From the NCBI RefSeq assembly GCF_000317205.1, contig NZ_AJLK01000030.1, positions 1 through 61,968 of the forward strand: a DNA stretch of 61,968 nt, read 5' to 3'. This document shows, piece by piece, positions 9,185 to 19,524 of the stretch. The translations under genes were made by a program, and so were the position numbers. Within the stretch, counting starts at the first letter, position 1. The number at the start of each line of letters is the position of its first letter. Origin of the DNA: Fischerella muscicola PCC 7414. GTDB taxonomy: Bacteria; Cyanobacteriota; Cyanobacteriia; Cyanobacteriales; Nostocaceae. The notes under the pieces were generated by a model. That model had not been told where the DNA came from, searched no databases, and saw only the letters and a program-made list of their open reading frames with translations.

Positions 9185-10168
9185 TTACTCTGGGTATTCG
9201 TGAGACACAAACGGAAGTTCTACTATTTCGCCTGTAACTTCTCCGACTTTGACTTGTAAACCTGCACCACCAGCTTTTGTACGGATGTAGCCTAAACCAC
9301 GATAACCATCTACAGTTTCAATACAACTGGTTAATTTACCGACCTTTTCATCCCCTACTGTAATAGTTGTTCCTGGTTCCGCAGCAGCACTGAGATTTAT
9401 ACCCCAGAGGTGTTGTTTTACACCTTTATAAGTATTTAAACGGGCAATGGTTTCTTGACCTATATAACAACCTTTGTTAAATGAAACGGTCTGCCATAAG
9501 CCAACTTCCAAAGGATTGTAATCATCAGTCAGTTCTTGATCTGGAACAGGGCGACCTTGGGTAATTCGTAACATTTCCCAAGCGCGATCGCTCATTGGTA
9601 CTGCGCCTAACTCGACTATTTTATGCCAGACGCTTTCTTTGATGGAAACTGGCAAAATCAGGGTGTATCCGGAGCAAGCAAGACCACTACCAACGGCTAT
9701 ATGTATATCATCAAAGACTTGGTGATTGCCGTAGGGTTGACCAATAATGGCACCAGCGCCCAACTTTTCCACAATGGTATCACTGTCTGGCCCGATGAGA
9801 CTCAAAGTAGCAGTTTCATCAGTGACATCAGTCAGTTGTACTTTGTCAGCAAAAAAGATATAACGGTCTAGCCATTGCAATAGATATTCACGACGGTTAG
9901 GCGAAACCAAAAGCAGTACTGCATCCTCCATGACATAGCCTGTTGCTAAATCAATGGTGCGGGCGGTGGATGTCACAAAAACCGTATCACAACCTTGTCC
10001 TGGTTGCAGTTTTTGGAAATCGTTGGTGCTTTGATTGTGCAAAAAGCGGAGACGATCATCATCAGATACTTTAATACGTCCCCAGTGTGAGCGATCGCAT
10101 ATTGCAACTGTAGTTTGGGCTGCTTGGATAGCTGCTTTGTCTTGAGTGTCAATGGCAGATATAGGCAT
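9185..10168 (-). CDS. ygfZ: YgfZ/GcvT-like folate-binding protein
   Basis: A 327-residue member of the YgfZ/GcvT superfamily, linked to iron-sulfur enzyme maintenance and tRNA modification in other bacteria, usually with tetrahydrofolate. The diagnostic motif KGCYIGQE is present in the last third, followed by R-x-x-YKGVKQHLWG, and FLHNQSTNDF stands in the N-terminal half. The ATG at 10168 is preferred over the TTG at 10201. The coiled-coil/TPR gene ends upstream on the same strand only about 55 bases away, so the two may be co-transcribed. Confidence 0.88.
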   Translation of the reverse strand: MPISAIDTQDKAAIQAAQTTVAICDRSHWGRIKVSDDDRLRFLHNQSTNDFQKLQPGQGCDTVFVTSTARTIDLATGYVMEDAVLLLVSPNRREYLLQWLDRYIFFADKVQLTDVTDETATLSLIGPDSDTIVEKLGAGAIIGQPYGNHQVFDDIHIAVGSGLACSGYTLILPVSIKESVWHKIVELGAVPMSDRAWEMLRITQGRPVPDQELTDDYNPLEVGLWQTVSFNKGCYIGQETIARLNTYKGVKQHLWGINLSAAAEPGTTITVGDEKVGKLTSCIETVDGYRGLGYIRTKAGGAGLQVKVGEVTGEIVELPFVSHEYPE

Positions 10169-10222
10169 AGTGATAGCTAAGATGTTAAATTTTGGATTCA
10201 AGCTACCCTGTAATATATCAAG

Positions 10223-13024
10223 TTAAATTTCAGATTTACTTATAGGGTTCCTTCTGCCATCTGTCATCTGCCTTCTGCCTTGATTATCTGCAATCAACTG
10301 CCGAAAGCGCTTGTCTTTAGCTATTAACTCAAAATCTATGTCGGTTTCTGCTTGTTGTCTATACCTGGGATTAAGTTTTATTGCCTGTTGGAGATTTTCT
10401 AGGGCTAATTCTAGCTGGGATTGTAAAGCATAACAGGCGGCTTTGTTGTAATAGGCGTTGGCGTAATCTGGTTTAATTTTCAACGCCTGATCAAAGCTTT
10501 GAATTGCTTCATCGTCATCACCAAGCATCACGAGGGCGTAACCCCTGTTATTCCAAGCTTTGTAAGAGTCGGGGTTTAATTGGAGTGCTGTATCAAAAGA
10601 TGCGATCGCTTCTTCGTATTCTTCCAATTCTTCTAAGGCTAGTCCCCGGTTTAACCAAGCTACAGCATCATCTGGTTTGATTTTGACGGCTTTATCAAAA
10701 CATTGAAAAGCTTCTTTTTGTCGCTGTAAGAATCCCAGTGCTACGCCTTTGTCACACCAAGCTTGGTGATATTCAGGGTTGATTTGTAAGGCTTGATCGT
10801 AACAGGCGATCGCATCTTGGTATTGTTTTAATCTTGCCAGAGAAATTCCTCGCTTTAACCAGATTACTGGTTCATCTGGGTTAAGTTTAATTGCTTTTTT
10901 ATAGAGAGCGATCGCGTCTTCATAACGTTTTTCTGCAAGCAGCACATCTCCTTGTTTGAGGTAATCATCAGCAGTCAATATATATTCTTGTTCACCAGTT
11001 TCTGAGTCTGGTGTTTGTTGCGGTTCGGGCTTTAATATTTCTTGAACTTCCGCAGTTACTACTTCTAAATTAGCTGGAGGTGTAATTTCCGCAAGTTGTT
11101 TGAGAGTTTCTTCTTTTTGTTGTTGCGCTTCTGTTTGTAACTGGGCAAGTTGCGAGAGAAAATCTGACTTGATTTTTTCTAGCTTTTCGATAATTTCCAA
11201 CTTTTGTGATTGTGCATTTGACTGTAATTCTGAATACTGAGAGGCAAATTCTGAACCTGATTTTTCCAGATTTTCAATTACTAATTCCTTACTACGTTTC
11301 ACATCTGCCAACAACTTAGAGATTTGCGAAGCAATTTCAGTCTGTAATTTCTCCAACCTTTTAATAATGCGCTGCTTTTGCTGTAAAGCTTCTGTTTGCA
11401 CATCACTAAGTTGAAATTTAATCTCAGAAACTGTTTTATTTAATTCCGCCAAAGCTTGTTCTTTTTGTTGTTGAGTTCCGACTTGCCATAGCGTCAACTG
11501 GGCTGTAAAATCTGCTTGCGATTTCTCCAATCTTTTCAGGACTCGTTGCTTTTGTTCCTCAGTCTCTGACTGCACATTCTCCAATTGAGATGTTAACTCA
11601 GATATTGATCTATCTAATTGAACCAAAGCTTGTTCTTTGCTTTGTTGCGTCCCTGTTTGTAATTCTGACAATTGTGAGGTAAATTCTGACTGTAATGTTT
11701 GCAAACTTGCCAGAATTTGTTGCTTTTGTTGCTGTACTTCCAACTCCGAACCAGCCAATTGCGAGGCAAATTGCGATATTAATTCTTTCTTGGAAGCTTC
11801 TAAATTTGCTAAAGCTTGTTCTTTTTGTTGTTGAGTGATCAGATTTAAATTCGCAAGCTGTGTAGCGAATTCCGATTGCCAATTAGTTACAGTAGCCAAC
11901 ACTTGCTGCTGTTGTTGCTCAAGTTCCGATTGCCATTTTACTAATTGAGATGTAAATTCTTGGCGTGATTTTTCTAAATCGGCAGTTGTGTGTTCCTGAT
12001 TTTGTTGATTTACTAACTGATATTCTGTTAATTTAGCAGCAAATTCTGTTTGTAAACTTTCCATATTTTCTATAATTCGCTGCTTCTGTTGTTGAGCATC
12101 AGACTCGATTTCAGCCAATTTTGATGTCAACTCTGTAATTGATTGTTCTAGTAGTGCAAAAGCTTGTTCTTTCTGCTGCTGAGTTTCTATTTGAATATCA
12201 GATAATTGAGCCGTAAATTCTAACTGTGTTTGATGTAAATTTTCGCGAATCTGTTCATTTTTTTGCTTTACTTCTGATTGCCAAGCAGTTATTTGAGAGG
12301 TAAATTCTTGTCGCGACGCCTCCAAATCAGCAAAAGTTTGTTCTCTTTGTTTTTGATGCTCGTACTGTAATTCAGAAATTTCTGATATTAGTTCTGATTT
12401 TAATTTACCCAAAGTATCAAGCGTGATATTTTTCTGATGTTGAGCGTCTATTTCTAATTCAGACAAACGAGAACCAAATTCTGTTTCTAAATTTTTTAAT
12501 TCCTGTTTTGATGCGTTAATTTGTCTTTCTAATTCTGTTAATGCCTGTAATTTTGACTGAGATATTTCCGACGGAATTACAGATATAATCTGTTCTCGAA
12601 CCGCTTGTGCTTCTTGTTCTAAGTCAGCAGTAATATTTTTAGCTTGTTGAATACTATCTTGGGCAGCTTGCTTAACACTGATTAGTTGATTTTGTAATTC
12701 TTCTAATTCCTTAAACTGCTGTGTAGTCCTATCTACGATTTCACGCACCACAGCCCGCCGCAATAGCCAAAAAGAAGCAATGACAGCGACAGGAAATACA
12801 GTCAGTATAACTACCCAAATGTTTAGTAAATTGCGTGTTCGACCAAAAGCCCGATCTACTTCTGTTTGGACTAGTTCTCTAACCTGTTGCTGTTGAGGCT
12901 GTTGAGTATCTGGGGGAGATGGTGTAACTTGAGCTATAACCTCACCAACGGATAGTAAGTTAGTAGAAAATACTACAGCGCCTTGCAACAGGAATGCGTA
13001 GACTAATTGATGCTTGCTTTTCAT
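10223..13024 (-). CDS. Membrane-anchored 29-residue-repeat coiled-coil protein with C-terminal TPRs
   Basis: The 933-residue protein starts at the ATG at 13024 with a signal-like hydrophobic segment, then a Gln-rich linker and a transmembrane helix (IWVVILTVFPVAVIASFWLL). Next comes a very long helical region of tandem 29-residue units of the form QQQKEQALANLEKS-x-EFTSQL-x-ELQ: 15 full copies, one expanded to 34 residues, plus a partial copy. The C-terminus has about six TPR units (e.g. AIKLNPDEPVIWLKRG). A structural or scaffold role at the membrane is inferred. The Ser/Thr kinase gene lies upstream on the same strand. The last residues run into repeat-type DNA. Confidence 0.8.
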   Translation of the reverse strand: MKSKHQLVYAFLLQGAVVFSTNLLSVGEVIAQVTPSPPDTQQPQQQQVRELVQTEVDRAFGRTRNLLNIWVVILTVFPVAVIASFWLLRRAVVREIVDRTTQQFKELEELQNQLISVKQAAQDSIQQAKNITADLEQEAQAVREQIISVIPSEISQSKLQALTELERQINASKQELKNLETEFGSRLSELEIDAQHQKNITLDTLGKLKSELISEISELQYEHQKQREQTFADLEASRQEFTSQITAWQSEVKQKNEQIRENLHQTQLEFTAQLSDIQIETQQQKEQAFALLEQSITELTSKLAEIESDAQQQKQRIIENMESLQTEFAAKLTEYQLVNQQNQEHTTADLEKSRQEFTSQLVKWQSELEQQQQQVLATVTNWQSEFATQLANLNLITQQQKEQALANLEASKKELISQFASQLAGSELEVQQQKQQILASLQTLQSEFTSQLSELQTGTQQSKEQALVQLDRSISELTSQLENVQSETEEQKQRVLKRLEKSQADFTAQLTLWQVGTQQQKEQALAELNKTVSEIKFQLSDVQTEALQQKQRIIKRLEKLQTEIASQISKLLADVKRSKELVIENLEKSGSEFASQYSELQSNAQSQKLEIIEKLEKIKSDFLSQLAQLQTEAQQQKEETLKQLAEITPPANLEVVTAEVQEILKPEPQQTPDSETGEQEYILTADDYLKQGDVLLAEKRYEDAIALYKKAIKLNPDEPVIWLKRGISLARLKQYQDAIACYDQALQINPEYHQAWCDKGVALGFLQRQKEAFQCFDKAVKIKPDDAVAWLNRGLALEELEEYEEAIASFDTALQLNPDSYKAWNNRGYALVMLGDDDEAIQSFDQALKIKPDYANAYYNKAACYALQSQLELALENLQQAIKLNPRYRQQAETDIDFELIAKDKRFRQLIADNQGRRQMTDGRRNPISKSEI

Positions 13025-13381
13025 ATAGCAGTCCTTATCCGTTTGGTCAGCTCTGAAGTTGCTTGCCTTTCTCCAATTTACCAGCCTTTGAGCCTTGATT
13101 CGAGAATACAGCAATCTCAAACAGAACCTATTTATTCTCCATGATAGAACTTAGCGTTGTTGGTTGTTGGTTGGTGGTTGTTGGTTGGTGGTTGTTGGTT
13201 GGTGGTTGTTGGTTGGTGGTTGTTGGTTGGTGGTTGTTGGTTGGTGGTTGTTGGTTGGTGGTTGTTGGTTGGTGGTTGTTGGTTGGTGGTTGGTGATTGT
13301 TAGTAGTTATTTACTCCTCACACTCCCCATTGCCCCCCAACCCCACAAAGTGGGGACCCCTAGCCCCCCATCTCCCCCTTC
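13025..13381. other. Intergenic spacer with STRR array
   Basis: The spacer between the kinase and the coiled-coil gene is dominated by the 14-bp tandem array at 13164-13289 and by C-rich repeat sequence at 13320-13380. The frame at 13164-13502 only translates the repeat. Confidence 0.7.
13164..13289. repeat. Tandem array, nine 14-bp units (double heptamer STRR)
   Basis: TTGTTGGTTGGTGG is repeated nine times without change. The unit is two heptamers, as in the short tandemly repeated repetitive (STRR) sequences known from heterocystous cyanobacteria. Related degenerate runs occur near 40-90, 23880-23945, 58768-58804 and 59440-59482. Perfect identity suggests recent slippage expansion. Confidence 0.95.
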
Positions 13382-15226
13382 CTACCGTGGACTAACCGTA
13401 GGGTTGGTAGTTTTTTCCTTAGCCCGATTATCGGCAGCTTGTTTAAATAATGGTTCAATTTTATTTCGCCAGTATTCTATATTAGGTAATTTTTCTGGCT
13501 GATCTTTGTAAGCTAAAACTTTATCCCATTGCCCATTATCTAGTGCCTTATTAATTTCATTGAATAAAGCTTCTGACTTTGTCCAATCTTGTTGCCATTG
13601 GGTAATCATTTCTGTTGTTTCTTTAAAGTCAGATGCATTTAAAGGTATAGACTTCAGGAGTTCGATCGCCCTGTCTAAATCTCCGGTTTCATACTCCTGT
13701 TTCGCTTCTTCTAAAAGTTCGGTGGCACTTTTAGAAGAAGTTTTATTTTGTGGTTTCTCTGAGTCTGAGGTTTCTACTGGTGAAGTTTCTACATCAACAA
13801 CAGGTTTTGATCTGGGAAGCGGACGACTAGCAATTACAGTATTATCATCTACTGTTTTGACTGCCAGACCTCTGTCTCGCAAACAAGAAACCCATTCTTC
13901 TTTATTTTTAATGACATCAGAATATATCCAAGCGGAATTTTTGGGGTCAATTTTTACTTCTACCCAGCCGCGTTTTGTCCGCTTGCCGGTGACTTCTAAC
14001 TTCTTGCCACTGCTAACAGTTTCTATGATATTTCCATTGGCGATCGCATTTGGTTGATAACGGAGATTGGCTTTGTTAGCCCCAATCTCAACAAAGCAGT
14101 TATTGGCACTAGCGTCACTACTCGCAAAAAAACTAGTAGTGAAATTTTGGACATTTTTGACTACAGCTGGGGCGACAGCAGCAGCACTACCTGCTAAAAC
14201 CACCAAAATACATAGCTGTAGTAAATCAGGGCTATGAGAACCTCTGGGAATAGGTGTAGGCTGGGGGGCTGCTGGTTTTTTTAAAACTGCATGATTTACA
14301 GGTGCAACAGCGAGAGTTTTCTGTTGAGACTGAACTGATGGAGATTTGATAGGTTGGTAGCTAGAATTTCTAGGGTTGGCTACAGGCTGAGAACGCATAC
14401 CAAGAGAATGCAATGCTTGCAGTGCTTCTGTAGCGGTTTGGTAGCGGTCTTTAAAATGATAGCGTACCATCTTGTTTAACACTGCTGCCAAATTTTGGTT
14501 GACAGGTACTAAATCCTGCCAAAGAATTTCGCCTGTATGGGTATCTTCTTGCAAATCTATAGGTGCTACTCCCGTCAGCGCTTGAATAGCAATAATACCC
14601 AAAGCATAAATATCACTGTTGGGGCGAGGTTTGCCTTGTCCTTGTTCTGTGGGCATGTAACCAGGAGTGCCAATCGCGACTGTGGCTGAGAATCCCCCAC
14701 CCAATCCTGGGGCATATCCAGAAGCGGAACGTAACTTTTTGACAGCGCCAAAGTCTACTAAAACTAGTTTATTGTCACAGGCACGACGGATGATATTATC
14801 TGGCTTGATATCACGGTGAATTACCCCTTGGCTGTGAACAAATTCCAGGATACTCAGAACTTCTATTAATAAATCAATAACTTCGCCCTCTGTCCAAGTT
14901 TCATCAGGGACGAGTTCATCATTAAGAGGATGTCCTTCAATAAATTCTTGTACCAAGTAAAATTCTTGATTTTCGTCAAAATAAGCCAATAACCTTGGTA
15001 TTTGGTCATGATTACCGAGTTTTTCTAAGGTTTCGGCTTCACTATGAAACAGTCGCTTGGCGGTGTCAAATAATGAAGGATCGGTGCTGAGTGGCTTGAG
15101 ATGCTTAACCACGCAAACAGGATTACCCGGACGCTTCGTATCTTCGGCAATGTAGGTTTCTCCAAATCCCCCTGTTGCCAAAACGCGGATAACTTGGTAT
15201 CGGTGGTCTAGTAACTTGCCAATCAT
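13382..15226 (-). CDS. Ser/Thr protein kinase with TM helix and SH3-like domain
   Basis: A 614-residue Hanks-type kinase. The glycine-rich loop ATGGFGETY is near residue 17, the ATP-anchoring Lys is K41 (VVKHLK), the catalytic loop HRDIKPDN is at 137-144, DFG at 158-160, and the P+1 region reads GTPGYMPTEQ. All catalytic residues are present. A Pro/Gln linker, one transmembrane helix (335-357), a bacterial SH3-like domain (about 380-440: ANLRYQPN, GWVEVK, WIYSDVI) and a helical C-terminus follow. The extracytoplasmic part probably senses an envelope signal. The neighbouring coiled-coil/TPR protein is a possible partner or substrate by position only. Confidence 0.9.
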   Translation of the reverse strand: MIGKLLDHRYQVIRVLATGGFGETYIAEDTKRPGNPVCVVKHLKPLSTDPSLFDTAKRLFHSEAETLEKLGNHDQIPRLLAYFDENQEFYLVQEFIEGHPLNDELVPDETWTEGEVIDLLIEVLSILEFVHSQGVIHRDIKPDNIIRRACDNKLVLVDFGAVKKLRSASGYAPGLGGGFSATVAIGTPGYMPTEQGQGKPRPNSDIYALGIIAIQALTGVAPIDLQEDTHTGEILWQDLVPVNQNLAAVLNKMVRYHFKDRYQTATEALQALHSLGMRSQPVANPRNSSYQPIKSPSVQSQQKTLAVAPVNHAVLKKPAAPQPTPIPRGSHSPDLLQLCILVVLAGSAAAVAPAVVKNVQNFTTSFFASSDASANNCFVEIGANKANLRYQPNAIANGNIIETVSSGKKLEVTGKRTKRGWVEVKIDPKNSAWIYSDVIKNKEEWVSCLRDRGLAVKTVDDNTVIASRPLPRSKPVVDVETSPVETSDSEKPQNKTSSKSATELLEEAKQEYETGDLDRAIELLKSIPLNASDFKETTEMITQWQQDWTKSEALFNEINKALDNGQWDKVLAYKDQPEKLPNIEYWRNKIEPLFKQAADNRAKEKTTNPTVSPR

Positions 15227-15396
15227 ATTCCCTTTCCCTCCCCAGTGTTAACACCCAGTTTTGCTGAATGGTAATAAATATCTCCAACCTTTTATCGATA
15301 AAATCCGCTATCTTGAGAAAAGATTTGCACGTAAAAAACTGTTTTTGAATAGATACCCATTGTTAATTTATTTTTCAACAACATTTTTTAGTACCC

Positions 15397-15888
15397 ATGC
15401 CGCCTAAAATAACCAACTCAGTTGCGTGGCAGCAGGCTGAACTCCTCATGCAACCTGCTTTCATTCGCGTTGTTGATAACATTCGCAAGCTGCTTGATCT
15501 ATCTGATTGGAAAGGAACTTACCAGGATGTACTGATTTGGCCCCCAGAAACCACAGAAGACACAAAAGCAGTTGTTACGAAGCTTTTGCAAGAACTAGAA
15601 GCTGCAACACCGGACAAAGCTGTAGAAATTAGGGAGACACTAGCTCGTCTGCCAATTCCCCATCCAGGATATCATTTGTGTTTGCAGCGTCAAGAGCAAG
15701 AAGTCAGCGTAGATTTATGGGAATTATGTTATCAAGTTTGTTTCCTTGATTACAATTCGCCCAACAATGATGTAGTTGAGATTGATACTAGTTTAATTGA
15801 TGAGGTGGGTGATGTGGATTGGCAACGTTTAGATAACAAAGCCAAGCAGTTAGTTGAACAGGTGTTTGCAAGTTTACCGGAAAATTAG
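15397..15888 (+). CDS. Conserved cyanobacterial protein of unknown function
   Basis: I do not recognise this 163-residue protein. It is soluble, acidic and mostly helical, with SDWKGTYQDVLIWPP and LARLPIPHPGYHLCL as distinctive stretches and no signal peptide or membrane segment. It is divergent from the kinase gene (start 15226), sharing a 170-base promoter region. Coding character is good and the ATG at 15397 is the natural start. Confidence 0.7.
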   Translation: MPPKITNSVAWQQAELLMQPAFIRVVDNIRKLLDLSDWKGTYQDVLIWPPETTEDTKAVVTKLLQELEAATPDKAVEIRETLARLPIPHPGYHLCLQRQEQEVSVDLWELCYQVCFLDYNSPNNDVVEIDTSLIDEVGDVDWQRLDNKAKQLVEQVFASLPEN

Positions 15889-16056
15889 GGGTGTGAGGGG
15901 GTAAGGGTGTGAGGGTGTGAGGGTGTGAGGGGATAAGGTTGTGAGGGTAAATATTCAATTGTTTTTCTTCCCCCTATTCTCCTACACCCCTATTCTCCTA
16001 CACCCCTATTCTCCTACACCCCTATTCTCCTACACCCCTATTCTCCTATCCCCCTA
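15889..16056. repeat. Tandem repeats between convergent genes
   Basis: Two repeat types fill the gap: GGGTGTGA words at 15888-15945 and a 16-bp unit CTATTCTCCTACACCC in four copies at 15974-16037 with a partial fifth. No gene is present. Confidence 0.85.
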
Positions 16057-17535
16057 TCAAAACTGACGTGACCATTCACTCGGCCAGCGTTCCACCACGA
16101 CTTTCGTCTGAGTAAAAAACTCGATCGCGTGGTTGCCTTGACCGTGTAAATCACCAAAAAAGCTTTCTTTCCAGCCACTAAAAGGGAAAAATGCCATCGG
16201 TGCGGCAACTCCGATGTTGATACCGATGTTACCAGCCTCCGCTTCATAGCGAAACTTCCGTGCGGCTGCACCACTGGTGGTAAACAAACAAGCCATGTTG
16301 CCATACTGACCACTGTTGACGAGAGCGATCGCTTCATCAATTGTATTCACATGGATTAAACTCAGTACTGGGCCAAAAATTTCGGTTTTGGCAATTTCAC
16401 TAGCCGGATCGACATTTTGCAAAATTGTCGGACGCACAAAGTAACCTTTCTCATGCCCCAAAATATTTGGTTGTCGTCCATCTACTAGTAACGTCGCGCC
16501 ACTGTCTGCACCTTTTTGAATTAATCCCTCAATTCTGTCCTTACTTTGGGCGGAAATTACTGGCCCCATCTCCACACCCTGTTCTAAACCATTACCTACC
16601 ACCCGCTTTTTAGCAGTTTCCGCGATCGCTTCTGTAAAAGTATGTCGTGCTTCCCCTACCGTGACAGCGATCGATGCTGCTAAACAACGTTGTCCTGCAC
16701 AACCAAAGGCACTATCAGCAGCAATGCGTCTCGTCATTTCCATATCTGCATCAGGCAAGACAATAATCGGATTCTTCGCGCCGCCTTGGCATTGGACACG
16801 CTTGCCGTTTGCGGCTGCCCGACTATAAATATATTTAGCTACAGGTGTAGAACCAACAAAACTGATCGCCCGAATTTGGGGATGATCCAAAATAGCATCT
16901 ACAGCTTGTTTCGCCCCATTCACAAGATTAATCACACCTTTAGGTAAACCAGTTTTGTCTAATAACTGAAAAATTTTTTGCATCGTCAGTGGCACTTTTT
17001 CCGAAGGCTTGACAATATAAGTGTTACCGCAAGCGATCGCATAGGGCATAAACCAAAATGGAATCATCCCTGGAAAATTGAATGGCCCAATCACCGCACA
17101 TACTCCCAGTGGTTGGCGAATCATGATCTCATCAATTCCCCGGGCGATATCTTCCAGGTTTGTCCCCTGCATCATCATGGGAATACCGCAAGCAACTTCG
17201 ACATTTTCAATGGCGCGGCGCATTTCACCCTTCGACTCAGCCAAAGTCTTCCCACATTCTTGAGTAATAGTACGGGCTAAATCTTCAAAATTTTCTTCTA
17301 ATAAATTCTTCAGTTTAAATAAATACTGTACCCGTTCCGTAGGTGGAGTCCGCCGCCATGTTACAAAAGCTGCGGCAGCAGCTGCCGTTGCTTGATTGAC
17401 CTCCGATGTAGTTGATAGAGGAACTTTCGCCAATACTTCTGTTGTTGCTGGGTTAATTACATCGAGAAATTCTGTAGCATTAGATGCACACCATTGACCG
17501 TTGATGTAGTTAGGTAATGTGATAATTGTTGTCAT
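16057..17535 (-). CDS. mmsA: CoA-acylating methylmalonate-semialdehyde dehydrogenase
   Basis: A 492-residue aldehyde dehydrogenase of the MMSDH subfamily, which converts malonate or methylmalonate semialdehyde to acetyl- or propionyl-CoA in valine, inositol and beta-alanine breakdown. The catalytic cysteine lies in [11 protein letters not shown] and the cofactor loop is [13 protein letters not shown]. Where hydrolytic ALDHs carry a catalytic Glu (ELGGK), this protein reads QGGAKNP, the change typical of CoA-acylating members. [19 protein letters not shown] is also typical. Full length. No other valine or inositol catabolic gene is adjacent. Confidence 0.88.
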   Translation of the reverse strand: MTTIITLPNYINGQWCASNATEFLDVINPATTEVLAKVPLSTTSEVNQATAAAAAAFVTWRRTPPTERVQYLFKLKNLLEENFEDLARTITQECGKTLAESKGEMRRAIENVEVACGIPMMMQGTNLEDIARGIDEIMIRQPLGVCAVIGPFNFPGMIPFWFMPYAIACGNTYIVKPSEKVPLTMQKIFQLLDKTGLPKGVINLVNGAKQAVDAILDHPQIRAISFVGSTPVAKYIYSRAAANGKRVQCQGGAKNPIIVLPDADMEMTRRIAADSAFGCAGQRCLAASIAVTVGEARHTFTEAIAETAKKRVVGNGLEQGVEMGPVISAQSKDRIEGLIQKGADSGATLLVDGRQPNILGHEKGYFVRPTILQNVDPASEIAKTEIFGPVLSLIHVNTIDEAIALVNSGQYGNMACLFTTSGAAARKFRYEAEAGNIGINIGVAAPMAFFPFSGWKESFFGDLHGQGNHAIEFFTQTKVVVERWPSEWSRQF

Positions 17536-17807
17536 TAGCTAGATATTTAATTCCCAAAATAAAAATCCAAGAATATGAATATCTTAATCTTTCAAAAATT
17601 CTCTTGTTTTTAGAGCCCATCATAATTAATGCGATGAACCAGTAGTAGCATGACCTGACTAAAATAGTGCAATAAATCTCTTCTTTTATCTGGTGTGTCC
17701 TCTCTTGCCTCATGCGGTTTATTAATACACAAATTTAGTCTTGCCACGCTACTACAAAATCCACGCTAATAATATTCTCTGTGTAACTGACCAAAACATT
17801 ATTTTGA

Positions 17808-19380
17808 TTAAATTTTTTGTGCGCCTGGTTGCCCGTTTTCAACTACATACGAAGCTAGGGTGCTGATAGAGGCGTTTTCATCAGTAATTGTTGAGACAAC
17901 CCGGTAATCACTTTGCCAGCGATCGCGCGTCAGGTTGCAACGGACGTAACCCCGGTAAGCACCATCAAAAAATTTAGTGTGGGGATTGTCACTCAAAGCA
18001 GCTTTGATTGGAGAAATGAATTCGGTTGGAAAGTCTGATGAAATTGAAGTTCCCACAAACTCAGTACCGACTGTAGCTGAGTCTGGGTTTTGGAAATCTA
18101 CTTTCAGGTCATGTACCCAACTAGAGTGGATATCTCCGGTAATCACCACTGGATTAGAAGGTTGGCGTTGAGCTAAAAAATTCAAAATCCGATTCCGCGC
18201 AGCTACGTAACCATCCCACTGATCCACGTTGAATAGTCCTGTTTCTGGGCGAGGATCAAAATCGTATTCAGCAAATATAGTCTGCTGAGCAATCACATTC
18301 CAGCGTGCTGATGACTTATCTAGACCTTTGAGCAACCACTGCTCTTGTTTTTGGCCTGTCATCGTAGCTTCTTCAGCCAAAGCTTGGGAGCAACGGGGCT
18401 TGAGTCCATCATCACAAGGTTGATCAGTACGGTACTGACGAGTATCCAACACGTTAAACTCAGCTAAATCACCAAAAGTAAACCGTCGATATAGCTGCAT
18501 GTCAGGCCCTTTAGGCAACGAAAAGCGGCGCAGGGGCATATGTTCGTAGTAAGCTTGGTAAGCGTAAGCCCGCCGAGTCACAAACTCTTCCTGACTTTGA
18601 TTCTCTTCTGGTATCAAACCAGCGTAGTTATTTTCTACCTCATGATCATCCCAGGTAACAATCCAAGGAAACTTGCCATGAACAGCTTGCAGATTTGGGT
18701 CAGTTTTGTATTGAGCGTGACGGTTACGATAGTCTTCTAGGGTAAAGATTTCAGAACCAATATGCTGGCGTAGCTTGTCAGGTTGGGCCTCGTACTCGTA
18801 AATGTAGTCACCCAAATGCACCACTAAATCGAGTTCTTCATCTGCCATGTGCTTGTAGGCTGTGTAATAGCCGTTTTGCCAATCTTGGCAAGAGGCAAAA
18901 GCAAAGTTTAGTTGTGGGATAGAGGAATTCCAGGCTGGGGCTGTGCGAGTCCGACCAATCGGGCTAACTTCCTTACCCACCCGGAACTGATACCAGTACC
19001 AACGGTTAGGTTCTAATCCGCGCACATCAATATGTACTGAGTGGGCTAGTTCAGGAGTTGCCAAGGTTTGACCACTTCTGACTATCTTGGTCATGTTTTT
19101 GTCAAGGGCAACCGACCACCGCACTACAATATTTTCTGGTGGCATTCCCCCACCATTAAGTGGGTCGATCGCTAGACGTGTCCATAACACCACACTATTG
19201 GGTAATGGATCACCAGAGGCCACACCAAGACTGAATGGATAGCTAGAAAACCTGGGCTGTGCCAATACTGGACGCCATTGACTAGTTACTGCTAACCCTG
19301 TGAAAAATCCCTGCACCCAGTAAAAAATTTCGCCGTCTGCACCGGATTGGTAGCAAGCGATCGCCATCCATCAGTTTCAT
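17808..19380 (-). CDS. phoD: PhoD-like alkaline phosphatase, Tat signal out of frame
   Basis: A secreted PhoD-family phosphodiesterase/phosphatase: SLGVASGDPLPNSVVLWTRL, FAFASCQDWQNG, HLGDYIYEYE, WDDHEVENNY and VVITGDIHSSW carry the usual metal ligands (D, N and H residues). The main frame opens at an ATG at 19367, but that N-terminus is not a signal peptide. In the next frame the ATG at 19380 encodes a twin-arginine signal (RRRNFLLGAGIF). Removing one base from the five-A run at 19303-19307 (+ strand) joins the two frames smoothly into ...AGIFTGLAV. The gene therefore carries a one-base frameshift or a sequencing error. The span is given from the Tat start. Confidence 0.8.
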
Positions 19381-19524
19381 ATTGCCCCACTTGGTAGTAT
19401 TAATTAATTCGTTTCTAAGTAATTTGACTATGCAAAACGAACATACCAATCCATAACCAAATGGGGATTAAGGTAATGTTAAAGTTGATCTATAAATTAA
19501 TAATTCACCGTAACTTTACTAGTA

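Noticed and set aside
13164-13289. Possible CRISPR array
   Set aside because: Units are 14 bp, contiguous and without spacers, so this is a simple tandem repeat.
13164-13502. 112-codon frame rich in Val, Gly, Trp
   Set aside because: It is the 14-bp tandem array read in all three phases, then the 3' end of the kinase gene on the wrong strand.
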